DNA from: Phycomyces nitens
Taxonomy: Eukaryota; Mucoromycota; Mucoromycetes; Mucorales; Phycomycetaceae
Direction: 5' to 3'
Assembly: GCA_022702545.1 (NCBI GenBank)
Contig: JAHRBC010000007.1
Span: 2,232,001-2,296,000, forward strand
Length of the DNA stretch: 64,000 bases
A program made the translations under genes and the position numbers. The number at the start of each line of letters is the position of its first letter. The stretch's first letter is position 1. Positions 10,965 through 24,050 of the stretch are shown one piece after another. The notes beneath the pieces are model-generated. The model was not told the origin of the DNA, made no database searches, and saw nothing but the letters and a program-made list of their open reading frames with translations.

Positions 10965-13034
10965 ATGACAACAGACGCCTTGGATGAGTACGAGCTTATC
11001 ATTAGTATAGGTATTGCACAGCTTATTCTAAAATATTCTAGTGCTAATCAGAAACGTATTAGACTTTGGAGCAACTTATTCTGCATTTAAGATAGGATAC
11101 CTAAAGGACCTATCACTTGACCGCCCTGAGTATGTCTTGGATCAGAATATCATTTGCATTGATATCAAGACTTACCCTTCACACTTCCACCTATTGAAAT
11201 CGATTACTATAACCATCCAGGGATTCCGTTATTACCTGGGAGGCAAAGAATAATGCCACTGCACTGTTTTATAAAAAGAGTTCCAATTTGTTTTCTACAA
11301 AGAGAAACAAACCATATAAGTATGGAATATTTGCTGACTGGATATACAAGGGTAATCCTGAGTCTGGATATTACGTGACCAACTTTAAACTGTGGCTGGA
11401 TCGAACCGCCAAAAAAGAAGATCTCCCTCCCCTACCATATAATAAGTCTCCAGTCCAAGGTAATCAAGAGATGATCTTATGTACCTGGTTATTGATATAA
11501 TGTCTTTAGTTATTGTCGACTATTTAAGTGAAATGCGCAAGGAAATCTACCAAACACTGGCTGAACGACATTCTGAATTTAAGGACCCCATCCCCCCCAA
11601 GCACAGATTCTGTATGGCAGTTCCAACCATGTGGTCTGAGGAATCAAAGAATATAATGAGAGAGGCTGCCATAATATCCAATATTATTAAAATAGACGAT
11701 CCACCAGATAGACTGCTGATTGTCGATGAAGCTGTAGCAGCTGCCTTGTATGCCGAACATGTATCTCCTGAACTAGGACTCTGTAGCGGAAACCTTTACA
11801 TGATTTGTGATGCTGGTGGTGGAACTGTAGACCTGGCCGTATTCGAAAAGGACGATTCATTGGGAGCAGGTGGTTTAAAGGAAATCACAATGGGAACTGG
11901 CAGTTCTTGCGGCTCAGCATTCCTGGACATTCGATTCAAAGACCTATTAGACGAAAAAACATCTGTGTACCCTAATTATAAAGAAGATCATATGAAATAT
12001 ACCATGAAAAGTTTTCATGATTGGTTCAAGGTAATAGAGACATGGTATTGTATATTAAAGAGTTGAAAATACTGATGAGAATGAAATGTTTACCTTCCAC
12101 TGTTCTATAGAAAGCATTTGGTAGTGATGATGATGATAACCTATCCGCTCATCTAAGATCGCTTAATTATTATTACATCGATGGACACGCCGATATCAGT
12201 GAAAAAGATGGATTAAAATTGGATGAAATTCGTACAAAAGTATTTGATCCGGTAGTAGACAAAGTACTTTGTATGATTGAGAAACAATTTGAACAGCTTG
12301 ATGGCAGACATATTGATGTCATGTTTATAACGGGTGGGTTCGGTCAGTCTCCATACCTTCAAAAGCGGATCAAGGATGTTTTTGAGAATAGAACGAGACA
12401 AATCAAGGCTATTGAAAATGGAAACATGGCAGTAATGAAAGGATCAATTCTATTTGGTGCCAACCCACGTATAATTACCCAACGTATCCTACGCCGTGCA
12501 TATGGAATCAAGCTGTGTTCACCAGATGAAACAAAGGACGATACTACAGCACAATTCGACAAAGACAAATTCCATGTGTATATCCATAAAGGCCAGCCAG
12601 TCAACGAAAACAAATGGTTCTCTAAAAAGATGTATTGGTCGAACGATACGCTTCCAATTATTTGTAAGATTAACATTAGACCTTTATTAAATACAATCTA
12701 ATAATATTGATCAATAGCTTTGTATGCGTACGATGGTGAAGAGCCAATTCCTGAATACCCTACTCCTCAAGAGATTGATCTAGTTGCTATTCTTGGCACT
12801 CAATTTAAAATTGATACAAGAGAAGAGGTTAACCGTGTAATGACTATGGAGATGAGGTTTGGCTTGGACAGAATTGAGGTCAAGGTGAATGTTGCAGACA
12901 GGGAATTTGAATATGTCACAATCTGCGATGTTGTTGGAGAAAAGGCAATTCAAAACTACAAAGGATTCGACCCACGCTTATTATATAGAGAAAAGTTTAG
13001 ACCTTTTATGAAGGAGATATTGGCCCTTCCCTAA
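10965..13034 (+). CDS. HSPA12-like Hsp70-family ATPase
   Basis: Six exons restore one uninterrupted frame of 580 aa: 10965-11010, 11063-11129, 11221-11459, 11510-12030, 12111-12663, 12718-13034. Introns are 50-91 bp with GT-AG ends. Actin/Hsp70-fold nucleotide motifs appear in order: DFGATYS (residue 16), CDAGGGTVDLAVF (about 217) and FITGGFGQSPYL (about 363). There is no canonical Hsp70 substrate-binding domain; overall length and order fit the divergent HSPA12 family, which is expanded in mucoromycetes and whose substrates are largely unknown. The first phosphate motif has Ala where Hsp70 proteins usually have Thr (DFGTTYS). It sits alone in a repeat-rich island between two copies of a 204-bp repeat, with a dead Tc1 transposase directly downstream. 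Confidence 0.85.
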
Positions 13035-13165
13035 TTATATGGGTTTCAATACTATAAAATGACAATTTTACAACAAGAGAATGTCAAAGGAAACAGTACC
13101 CATTCAATATTGACTATTTATTCTTTAGCTCTTTGGAATCTCTGCAATCATTCCTCTTTAACAGT

Positions 13166-13570
13166 ATGCCCAAAGTACAAGACTCTAAACCCACCAAGAC
13201 AATCACGAAGCTTTCAGACTTGAGAAAAGTCATCGTTATTGGCCTTTGGATGAGTGGAATGAGAATTGCAGACATTGCTAGAGACTAAATCATTCCACCA
13301 ACCACAATCACTCGTATCATTAAGAAATACAAAGAAATTGGGTCTGTTGCTGACAAGGAGCGTCCGGGAAGACCACATACACTTTCACCCAGAGAACAAA
13401 GACTTGTTGGTTTAATCCTCAAGAGAAATCAGAACAAAACTCTGGCTGACTTGACTCGTGCAATAAAGGGAAGAGACGGGAAAGTCTGTTTATGCAAAGA
13501 CTATTAGCACATATTTGCACAAAATGGGTCTTTATCCCCATGTATAACTCTTGTAAACTATTCCATGTCC
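13166..13570 (+). pseudogene. Broken Tc1/mariner-type transposase N-terminus
   Basis: From the ATG at 13166 the frame reads a helix-turn-helix region (LSDLRKVIVIGLWMSGMRIA, then DIARD) with an in-frame stop, continues as TITRIIKKYKEIGSVADKER and PGRPHTLSPREQR (the typical Tc1 GRP/R hinge), and later shifts frame to SVYAKTISTYLHKMGLYPHV. These match the paired HTH DNA-binding domain of Tc1 transposases. The DDE catalytic region is missing. A stop, a frameshift and truncation make it inactive. Confidence 0.8.
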
Positions 13571-13694
13571 AAAGAGCATAATTGCAAGCGACATGTCTTT
13601 TTATGATCTTTTTGTTGTGTTTTAGGGTATTAAAACAATAAAAATAGATAATGGGGATATAGACAGTAAGTGAGTACTTTGAGACTGTATATAA

Positions 13695-13898
13695 GTGACA
13701 CGGTTTATTTTATTCACCGGTGTTTGTTGTATCGCTCATCGCAGTGAACTTCGAAGTAGTGATGTATCTGTAGAAATGCCCCGAAGTAGTTAAATAGTCT
13801 CTTGATTTGTTCTTTATTAAAATTGTCTTTCTACCCGTATCTATTTTCTTGTCACTGAGTTGGACATTTATACTACATAACCAACCCACCATGTGTCA
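13695..13898 (+). repeat. 204-bp dispersed repeat, copy 2
   Basis: Direct-orientation partner of 9861-10064. The same GTGACAC... end structure is present. It lies 125 bp beyond the end of the Tc1 remnant, so the two copies bracket a 3.6-kb block holding the HSPA12-like gene and the transposase relic. Confidence 0.85.
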
Positions 13899-16800
13899 TA
13901 AGCCTGTCTTTATTAAGATACAAAATGTGCCGCTCTTTATATACTCTTTCAATGTGCTGTTACACAAGATCTTTAACTTCCTGATACGTGGGGTCTTTCA
14001 CCACATTAAGATATTAGATGGAGTAAGCTTCTGAGCTCAACATCCATGTTACTATTATTCTGATGCATTGCTATACTTCGTCTATCGTACCTTATTAGCT
14101 CTCAGCTAATATGTACTTATAGCTTATGTATATGTAAATTATACATTGATAATGCTGGATCACCACACCTATGATCGGGGCATGTGTTTTGTTTCGCGGT
14201 GTCGAGCCTGAGACAGGCTGTGTTAATTTATGTAAATAAGTGGTCCAAACAGTTAAAAGAAAAAGAGAATAAATATCGATCTCCTCTAACAACTCCTTGG
14301 CCCAAATATTGGCAATTGGCAGCTTGTTCTCTTGAGAAAGATATTAAAAGGAAAAGAAGTGAAGCGTAAGACTTGTTCTTTATTGCTTTCATCGCTTCGA
14401 TGTTTATATAGATATTTTGATAATAAATAAAATAATATAATTAGTATGCTATTACTAAGATATTGTTAAAATTTTGGGATAGATCATGCTTCTTTGGATA
14501 GTTAATAATGAATAAGAGAGATAGATAGGAATAGATAAATGTTGTTGGGGTTCTTTGTTACAATCCTTTTGATTTTCAATTGATTGCTGCGCCAAACGTA
14601 GCAATCATGTTCTTCCCAAGGTCATTACTTAACCAATTTGTTTACATGATCGATACAGGGAGATTTGGAAAGATACGATATGTTTGGGCCAGCCGAAAAT
14701 ATGGAGCTACACGCAACGTGTCAAACCCATAAAAATCATTAATAGATATCTTGAAAAATAAGTTTATATGAGCAAATTTCAAAATTCACGAATTCCTTTT
14801 AGAAACAGATTGAAGTATAAAATAGGCGACTTCATCTTCTAGCAAGATAATATGATGTGCCATTTTAATAAAGTTATAAAAGTTTACAAGGAATCCGGAC
14901 TTGGATAGGAGAAAGTAGCTTAGATACAGTCCTGATATCCGTTCAATTGAGAATGTATTCCTATATATTGGGAGAATAGTGAAACCCAAAATACTTTCTC
15001 TAAAGAATATTAAGTACTTGAAACGTACTATTAAAGAATACCGGTATAATACATCAGTTGAAGTGTGGTTAGGCCATTCCAATCCGATGAAAAAGCAGGT
15101 ATATACTAAAAAAAAGTGCATAAAAAATATTAGAATATTTGTAATATTGTACTTTTATAAAGCAAAAGCTTTTGTTCTGTTTTTAAATAAATTTTGATAA
15201 TTCCTGCTCGTTGTAAAAAAAAACAAAAACCAGAGATTATAACATTTAAAAATATATCTTTTTGGTGGCGTATTAGATTTGTTCTCTTAACCAACCAATG
15301 GAACTACAAATAAACCCGCTTTAAATTGTATCAGAGCCATGTTAATTGGACAATGAGTCAGTGAGATTATGTTTTTTGAACTGAAGAGTCAGTATTTCTT
15401 GAAGGTGACATAAACAAAAGAATCATAGTCATCAGAAAGAAAGTGAAGAATAACAATAATATTGTCAATACATGAAATTTCTCCAAGCGCTCTAGTATAA
15501 TCGAAGGCTATTTCTGACGAGATGGTCTTGGCTCTTGGTACCATTAAAGGTGAATTTATACCGAGAAATACATGATAATGTTCCAACTGATTATATTCTC
15601 CAATGGTATAAATGACTTTCTAGAGGCACAAACAAATATTTTTTGGGACCAAAAATAGCACACTACACAATGCTAATAATTGTGACATATATAAAAGAGA
15701 GACTCCTAGCAATAATATTTGCTTTTTGAACTACACAGACCTTGGATTTCAATCTTATTAAGCATATATAGGTTTATTTTGTGCATAAACTTCATTAATA
15801 TTGACATGAATAACTACTGTATATGATTTTTAAATGATAATATACAAAATATGGCAAAAAATATTTTTCAAGTTTTGTAAAAAGGATAGCCATTGTCTCA
15901 AATGGAGTCCAGTACTTAATCAGAAAGAATTAGGAGTAAATAGATATTCCAAGTTTATTTTTACTTTTATATAAAGCATTGTTTAAATATTATTTATTCA
16001 AATATTGTCTTTATTATAACTATATTACACTATCATTGTTGAAAATAGAGAGAATAGCCATTAAAAAAAGTGCTTTAAAAAACTTAAAGTAAATCATATT
16101 CCCTCTACTGACCTATTGTATTTGAATGTATATATTTATAGTTATATTACACTCAAGAAAAACAAAAGTAAACTTGGCTCAAGTCTATACCTACACAGCA
16201 CAATATAGCGTCTATTTTTTCTCTTTTTTTTTTATAACTATACCCAAACTTGAAATATTTATTAGAAATATAATAGTTTTAAGATTTTTTGAATCATTTC
16301 TTTGGTAAATAATGTGAGTATACGCCTTTATGGTCTAAAAAGAACATTTCTTTTTCATTTGGCTTGTGCTTTAATTCCAAGTTTGTCCTTTGTACTATTG
16401 AATTAATATATAACTTACATCATAGAACAAATCACAATAGCTCAAAACGCCTTAAAGGCTTCAATACTATCAGATTATCTGATCTTTCCCGATGCAATTC
16501 CATTCGTGCCAAATACTGATTGATTACATATGTTTTGTGAGAACCAATCACGTATAAAATTGAAGTTTGAAGCCAACACTAACAAAGTTGTAAATATTTC
16601 CATCAAATAATATTAAAATATCTACTCATACTATTAAGCTAATAATTGGATTCACTCCAAGTCTTTTAATGTATCGTCTCGAGTATTTCTTTAATCCCAA
16701 AAAAAATTAGCTTTATATCATCTTGATTTAGTGAAAATGATTTATTAAGTAAAAAAAATACATATGAAATCTGTACCATAATTTATGCTTTTGTCGCAGT

Positions 16801-19800
16801 ACAAGTCATTTTCCCTGGATTCTTTTTCCCTTTTTTTAAAAAAAAATTATTGTCATTATTCTTCTTACAAAAAAAACGCACCATTTTCTTTATTTCTAGA
16901 GATATTATCTCGAGCAGAAAATATAGGGTTTTAAGTTTCTTGATACAATACATAACTTAAAAGGGTTGTTTATAGTACCATGATATGGGTTTCTGTTTTC
17001 TTTTTCTTTTTTTTAAAAAAAACTAGGTCAGTAATATGACGAGCCAATAATAATCTATTACTAATCCTATAAGCTGCTCAGAATGAGTAGATATTTTTTG
17101 TTGCTGTGGAAAGCGGAGATTTATAAATTATAAGGCAAAAGCGCCTGGGACAATAGATTGAGTGCTATCAGATTTTCTATAACAATCCTTCAAGTTGATA
17201 TGTTTGGCAACTAAAAAAGTATAATATAACTTTGCATTGTACATTGTTATTGTATATTTTTTGCCTATAATTGGTATTAAAACGGTGTATTTTTAACCGA
17301 GAATGATATTGTGCTTGTGTAAAAGCATATTGATCGTGACTAGATTTGTGAGGTTTATTTTTGCTTCATAAATATTTTTTTTATCTAGATTTTTTCGGCA
17401 AGATAGCAACATTGACAAGAAGCTATAGATATGAATACGACAATATAATATATACTTATATCCCTCCAATTACATGTTTTCAGACCATTTTCTAACTTGG
17501 ACAAATTGCACAAACATAATTTTTGGAGAAGGCTCATAATGACTTTGGTTAATTCTTTGTATGAGCAAGTCAAATTAGGTGTACAAGAAAAAAAAGAAAA
17601 AAACCAAGGTATTCTCAATGTGCGAAAGAATCTTCAAAAAGCTAGTAGCTTTTTCTCGCATATGTACACCAGACGGCTGAGTTACACCAGCTCTAAAAAG
17701 TATCAAAGTTAAACAGCTCATTAATATCGGGAATCGCTTGTATAGCTGGCAGGTTAATGTCATGACTGTGACCATTCATTTTCCAAAAAAAAATATGTAT
17801 GTATAAACTATGAAAATCGATATCTAATATCTCTTATACCATGCAGTGGCTTTTTATTTCTAGAGATAGACTATATTTACTTTGAATTCTAGTCAATTGG
17901 CTAAAAAACACAAGTATTTGCTTAAAGGAAAAACTAATAGAATTATCAAGTTTTTTTTTAAAAAAGCCATGCTTGAATAGTATACAAAATCTAATATTTC
18001 CCCAAGAATTATCAAAACAATCACAAGGGTCTACCCCATGAAGATAAAATCGGCATTGCTCATTGCTATCAGATCAATTATTTGTACCAAATATCTCTCA
18101 ATGAGCATTATATAGCACATGTTATGAGAGATCAGTTTAGATCTTTGGGAAATCCTCAAAAGCAAGCAACAATGTGTTGTCTGCTTCTTTAGATTATTTT
18201 CTTGGTTTCTGATCTGGTTGTTGTCGGTCTATTTTGATCCGACATTTTTTTATGTACCTGTATGGGTTGTCTTGGAGACCCACACGACTTTCTCCATTTG
18301 AATATTCAGTTTCTAGGGCATTTATTTCTGCTATAATAAGTTCCTATGGATTATTTTTGGTGAAAATAAAGAAAAAATATTATAGTTTGTTCGGGTATGG
18401 CACACTTGCAGTTACTCAACAGGTTTAGTGTCACGTAACCTGGAGAACTAAAGAAAGGATAGTTCTGTATAGAATACACTGGAATTAAAAATTGGAGAAG
18501 CAAAGTTCAGAAAGCGTTTAGGGGATCAACGGCTTTGTTGAATCAAGAATCTCTTTTTGACCATCTTGATCGGGTCAAAATATACGCTTATTTCATCTTT
18601 TTGTGTCTAGCACCAACATCCCTGATACACGCGAGTATCTGTACACTACTAAACGTTACATTGTATCTTTACTCATATATATTTCACTATGCTAGTTATA
18701 GGTTTTTTTTTCTTTAACAAGGCAAAAAAAGATGGCTTTTAAAAATACAGGAAAATAATCAAAACATCATTCCACACCGAATCCGAGAAGTTCAGTGTAC
18801 CGCTAGAGGCAGATTCGGAGAATGTCAACTTTACTTGTTTCTTGATTTACTGCGAATCACTTTTTTTTTATTTTCGGATTTGGATTATTCCCCATTAAAG
18901 TGCCCCTTTCTATTGTCATGGAAGAAGGTCCATGCTTCCAAGTCGGGCTGACTAGTAGACGTGTGTTTGTCTGTCGCCGACCTATAATGAATTCGGAGTA
19001 AGCCTAAAGATTCCACCAGAGCAACTTGAAGAGACAAATTTTATCTGTCCAAAAACCATCTCCGATCACCAGCGGAAATTAAACCAATTTTTGGCTCTAA
19101 AGATATGCCTCAATTCCACCTTATCAGATCTAAATGAATCTTATATGTTTGTTACTAGGATATTAGAGTAACTGTCCCTTTTTTTCTTTAATTGGGAGTA
19201 CAAACAGGGTGTTTAGTAGAATATATAGGATTTTCTGTATATTTCCCTATTATAATCTTGCGCTAGTATTCAAAAGTTTTAGTTCGTATAAACAATGATG
19301 AAGCCTAATCTCTATACAATTTCTTGTATTGACTGCAATTCAGTTATAAACGGGATTTTAACCGAATATAATCATCAACCCTCCATATTAGAATTCTATA
19401 TCTTCGGTTGTCTCACTGGCGGATGCAAGAAATGAAACGTTACCATGGTTTCCTTTTATATATAATTTTGATCCATTTTAAGAAAAACTTATCAGATCAT
19501 CCAGAGTTGAAAGATAATCATGTCAGATCGGCGATTAAAAAGATCATTGATATCAACTCGGGGGAGAATTCATACCCGAAATGAATAGCACAATTTCTTG
19601 TCCCAAGGCACACATATTTGGTGTAATTATGTCTCTCTTTATATTATTATTATTATTATTATTATTTTAAAAAGGAATAAATAATTTTTATTTTTGAAAC
19701 AAGAGAAGGGAAAACAAAAAGGAATAGTTCAAAAAGATCGACTATTCCAAAAATAATAAAGTAATTGGCAGACATTCATTTGAGATAAGAAAATATATTA

Positions 19801-20027
19801 TATACAGTCGAGACTCGAGTAATAAAGGTAGCAAAAACTTTTATCGTAGAGCACCCAGACAACAAGGCAAGGCTGCGTAGCGTATTAAGTAAAATATAAT
19901 GAAACAACATTGTATGAGTGATGAAAATAAAATAAGGCTCGAGATCAATTAAAGATCGGGAGAGAGGGAGAGAGTAGATAAATAGAGATATAGAGAGGGT
20001 CACAGAGAAGATGAAAGAAGAAAAGGT
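13899..20027. other. Gene-poor AT-rich DNA
   Basis: Six kilobases without a supportable gene. Open frames are short, AT-driven and match no family I recognise. It holds homopolymer runs, an ATT triplet run near 19640-19667, and isolated TTATCWGAT motifs at 16475, 19121 and 19489. Confidence 0.6.
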
Positions 20028-21182
20028 TTAAGCCTTGACGACAACAGTCTCAACCTTCTCGTGGTGAAGGTGGCCTTCAAGGTCATCTTGGTTCTTTCCA
20101 AGGATGGCACCGTCAGCACCGACAAAGTTCTTGGCGTTTTCGAGGGCTTCATCACCATTGTTCCATTCACCGCGTTCAACCTTGAGGATAGCACTGCGCT
20201 TCTCTTTGAAATGCATGTAGACAAGAGAACCAGCAACGAAGATCCAGTAGAGACAGTACATGATGATGGTACCAATGGTAGCAGTGTTGTTCCAGCCAAG
20301 AATAGCGTTGAAGATCTGGTAACCACCGTTCTCACCAGCGTTGTACTCTGGGTCTCCCCAGGATACGTGCCAGACGGCAGTGGTGACCTTGTAAGCAATG
20401 GTATCACCACCTTCACCACCAATGACCTTGTTCCAGGCATATTGTTCAAAGTAACCAACGCACTTGGCCATCAGACCGGCAGCGACCAAGTAGAGGATGA
20501 TGGTAGAAACAACAAAGAACCAACGAAGTTTCAAGAGAGAACCACCACGATAGATGATCAAACCAACGAGAGCACCGCAGATGAGACCCATGATGACAGC
20601 AATAGGAATAGACTTGGCCTTAACATCGAGAGCAACCTGATTTGTAGAATAGATAAGTAATTGCTAAAGATGTTCATTAAATGAAATACTTACACCACCA
20701 ATGAAAATAACGGCTTCAAGACCTTCTCTGAGGACGGTAATGAAAGGCAAGAAGAAGAAAGAGTAACGCTGGAACCACGCACGAGCACCCTTCTTTTTCT
20801 GTTCGGCTTCCATGGCAATTGCGAGCTTGACCTTCCACTTTTCCTGCATGCGTTCAGTTCTCAACATGGCCAAACCCATGGCGGTAATCATAAGTCCAGC
20901 AATAAGAGAGAATACACCTTCCCAAATCTCTTCGGATGAACCCCAGAGATCGTTGAGGACGGTGTACCAGACAGCAATGAAAGCGGCACCAATACATAAA
21001 CAAATAAATAGACCAAGAGCACCTCCAATCCAGACTTGGTTGCGAAGTTTTTTGTAGACAGCAGTTCCGGGCTCAAAGACCTTTCTCAAGAATGAGAGCA
21101 GGACAGAGACAATGATGGCAGCTTCTGTCGTCTCACGGAAAACGATGAAGAAAATCGGGACATTGAAAAGGTCCTCCGACAT
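20028..21182 (-). CDS. FTR1: High-affinity iron permease Ftr1
   Basis: Two exons, 21182-20694 and 20636-20028, give 365 aa. The two iron-binding REXXE motifs of the family are present: RETTE at residues 16-20 and REGLE at 152-156, each inside a hydrophobic segment; several further membrane segments follow (ALVGLIIYRGG, FFVVSTIILYLVAAGLMAKC, IGTIIMYCLYWIFVAGSLVY). Ftr1 takes up Fe(III) made by the ferroxidase Fet3 at the plasma membrane, and the FET3 gene lies head-to-head 826 bp away. In Rhizopus and other Mucorales this permease is required for growth in iron-poor conditions and in the host. The cytosolic tail is acidic and rich in charged residues. Length is typical. Confidence 0.97.
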
Positions 21183-22008
21183 GATGCAGCAGGACTTCTC
21201 TGGTGAGAGAGTTGAGAATGGGAAGGAGAAAGAAAGCTAAGAAAGAAGGGAAAATGAGAAGGCTAGAGGACAGATATTATAAGCACCAGAGAAGTCAAGC
21301 AATTTTTTTTTAAATGTCAAAGACAGATGGACTGAAGAGGAGTCCTAATGCAGTGTACTTTGTGGATCGGGAGCGGCGATGTTTGCCCTCTGTCGCGCTC
21401 TATTCTCACGAAGACTATTGGATTCTAGTGACAATGTGTTATCAGATTGAATTTTTTTTAATCAGTAAATTTGATCAAACCACAACTCCGGTTCGTACAA
21501 CCTGAGTCATCTTCCACGAACACTGGTGCTGTGTTGAAACTTGGTCGATGGACAAGGGACAGCCCTGATCTTTGCACAACCGTCTACTGTGTAGACACAT
21601 CCGGGACTAACACCCAATGAATGAGAAGCGTCCTTTCCGATATTAGGTTCTCTTCTATATACGAACAGATCTAGTGTCATTAGTGGCGCCATGTTTTATC
21701 AGATGGAGCCTGTACCCCGACAAAAGACATGACCAACTTATCTGACCTATTCGTCAGAGCAAAACCTCTCCTTAGTCAAGAGTAATCAGATGAAGTCAAT
21801 CTATTCCCGACCCCGGTTGTTCGGAGTCACCTATTGACTTGACGGAATAATTTTTTTTTTCATCTTCACAGAGCCGCCTAGATCTGATAATTCTACAAGT
21901 CCCCAGAAATAAAAAAAAAATCGTTCTTCGTATTTATTTTGATTCTCGGATTACTTTGTCTTCTTTCTCTTGTCCATTTCTCCTCCACAATCAATTGTTG
22001 AAAGAGCC
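21183..22008. promoter_or_regulatory. Shared FTR1-FET3 promoter with three iron-type GATA sites
   Basis: The divergent intergenic region carries TTATCAGAT at 21439-21447 and 21696-21704 and its complement ATCTGATAA at 21882-21890. ATCWGATAA is the known site of fungal iron-repressing GATA factors (Fep1, SreA, Sfu1 family). A weaker TTATCTGAC lies at 21738-21746. The inference is joint repression of both genes by iron. Confidence 0.7.
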
Positions 22009-24050
22009 ATGCGTTTCTGGGGATCTCTTTTGACTGGTCTTGTTGCTTCGTCAAGCATTGCACAAGCAGCCCGCGTTGTCTATGACTGGGACATTACATA
22101 CACCACAGCCAACCCTGATGGTCTCTTTGAGCGTCAAGTAGTTGGTGTGAACGGTGCCTGGCCGTATGTATACACACTATTCTTCAAATCAATTTTTAAT
22201 TTAATCTTATCTGGCTTTATAGTCCACCAGCTATCCATGTATCCTTGAACGATACCTTGGTCATCAATGTAAAGAACAGCTTGGATATTCCTACTGCTCT
22301 CCACTCTCACGGAATGTTCCAAAACAACACAAACTGGATGGACGGACCTGTTGGCGTTACTCAATGGTAGGTGACATTATCAGCATATTCATATTATTTA
22401 AGGTTATCTAACAATCGTATAATTCTAGTTCTATTCCAGCTGGTCACAGCCTGACTTATGAATTCGTTATCGCTCAAACTGGTTCTTTCTGGATCCACAG
22501 TCATTACATGGTTAGTTTATATACATCCCCAAGTCAAACTATTGGCTAACATATCATTCTAGGGTCAATATGCTGATGGTCTCCGTGCACCTATGATTCT
22601 CCACAACCCTGAAGAACCTTACAAATATGATGAAGATTTGGTCGTCCCTGTGTCTGGTAAATACAAAAAGAATGTTATTTGAAACCACAACTAACTAACT
22701 TTTTTTTTGCTTTAGATTGGTATCACGATAACAGTGCCAACAACTTGGCCATCTTCATGAACGTCAACAACCCCACTGGTGCTGAGCCCGTTCCTGAATC
22801 CGGATTGATCATGGACACCACTAACCCCAACATCACCTTTGTTCCCGGAAAGACCTACCGTCTCCGTCTTATCAACATGTCTGCATTCTCCACATTCTTC
22901 ATCAGCATCGATGGTCACGACTTGGATATCATTGAAGTCGATGGTGTAAGTTGATAAATACATTCGATAGACTCAATTTTAATCCAATTTGTATATATAT
23001 TCATAGATCTATACCGAGCGCAAGACTGTAAAGAGCATCTACTTGACTGCTGCTCAGCGTATCTCCGTCCTTGTCACTGCCAAGAATGCCACTAATGTTA
23101 ACTACCTTTTCCATGCTGACATGGACGTTGACATGTTCGATATCCTCCCCGAGGCCTTGGTCACCAACCTAACTGCCAACATCATGTACGATTCCACTCA
23201 CTCCAACTTCGCCATCAGCGAGGACGTTGGCATGGGCAGTGACTTTGATGACATTGATCTTCCCCCTCTCTACAAGGCTGCTGCTGTTGAGCCCGATCAG
23301 CAAGTCAACTTGACCTTCCAGTTCGAGGTTACCACTGACGGTATTAACCGTGGCATGTTCAACGACCTTCCCTATCTTTCTCCCAAGGTCCCTACCCTTA
23401 ACACTGTCATGTCCATGGGTGAGCTCGCCACCAACCTTGCTGTCTACGGTCCTCAGTCCCAGGCTATCATCCTCGACCATCTTAACATGGTAGAGATTGT
23501 ATTGAACAACCTTGATGCTGGTGCCCATCCTTTCCATTTGCACGGTCACGCCTTCCAGGTTGTTGCTCGCGGTGATGGTGTCTTTACTGGTGACCGTTCT
23601 GCTGTCGAATGGAAAAACACTAACCCCACCACTCGTGATACCGTTCTTGTTCCTGCTGAGAGCTTCACCATTATCCGTTTCCGTGCCGACAACCCCGGTG
23701 TCTGGATTTTCCATTGTCACATTGAATGGCATTTGGAGACCGGTCTTGCTGTTACCTTTATTGAAGCTCCCACTGTTATGCAGGAGCGCATGACATTGCC
23801 CGATGCCTTCCTTGAAGTCTGCACAGCTGGTGGCCACCCCGCTACTGGTAACGCTGCCGGAAAGCAAGGACTTGACCTCAAGGGTGCTCCTGGTGGCATC
23901 ACCTTGATTCCCGATGGCTTCACTGCCAAGGGTAAGGGTGCTTTGGCAGCCTGTGTTATCTCTGCCTTGATCGGTATGATTTCCATTGTCCTGTACGCTT
24001 CCATTGACCCCGAGAAGAAGGCCAAGGAAATGTTCGCTGCTCAGCAGTAA
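22009..24050 (+). CDS. FET3: Fet3-type multicopper ferroxidase
   Basis: Six exons (22009-22163, 22223-22366, 22429-22510, 22563-22656, 22716-22945, 23007-24050) give 582 aa. There is a signal peptide (MRFWGSLLTGLVASSSIAQA). The four copper-binding motifs follow in order: HSHGMFQ near residue 79, WIHSHYM at about 121-127, HPFHLHGH near 409 and HCHIEWHLETG near 472. The C-terminus has one membrane helix (ACVISALIGMISIVLYAS), so the catalytic part is outside the cell. The enzyme oxidises Fe(II) to Fe(III) using oxygen and hands it to Ftr1, encoded next door and divergently. The last exon is GC- and C-ending-codon-rich compared with neighbours, as expected for high expression. Confidence 0.96.

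Noticed and set aside
9861..13898. Full LTR retrotransposon bounded by the 204-bp repeats
   Set aside because: No gag, protease or reverse transcriptase lies between them, and the outer flanks share no target duplication.
14184..14369. 61-codon frame rich in Lys as a transposase fragment
   Set aside because: No motif can be matched and it sits in AT-rich decayed DNA.
20061..20660. A 199-codon plus-strand frame opposite FTR1
   Set aside because: Shadow of the FTR1 second exon, and it runs across the FTR1 intron.
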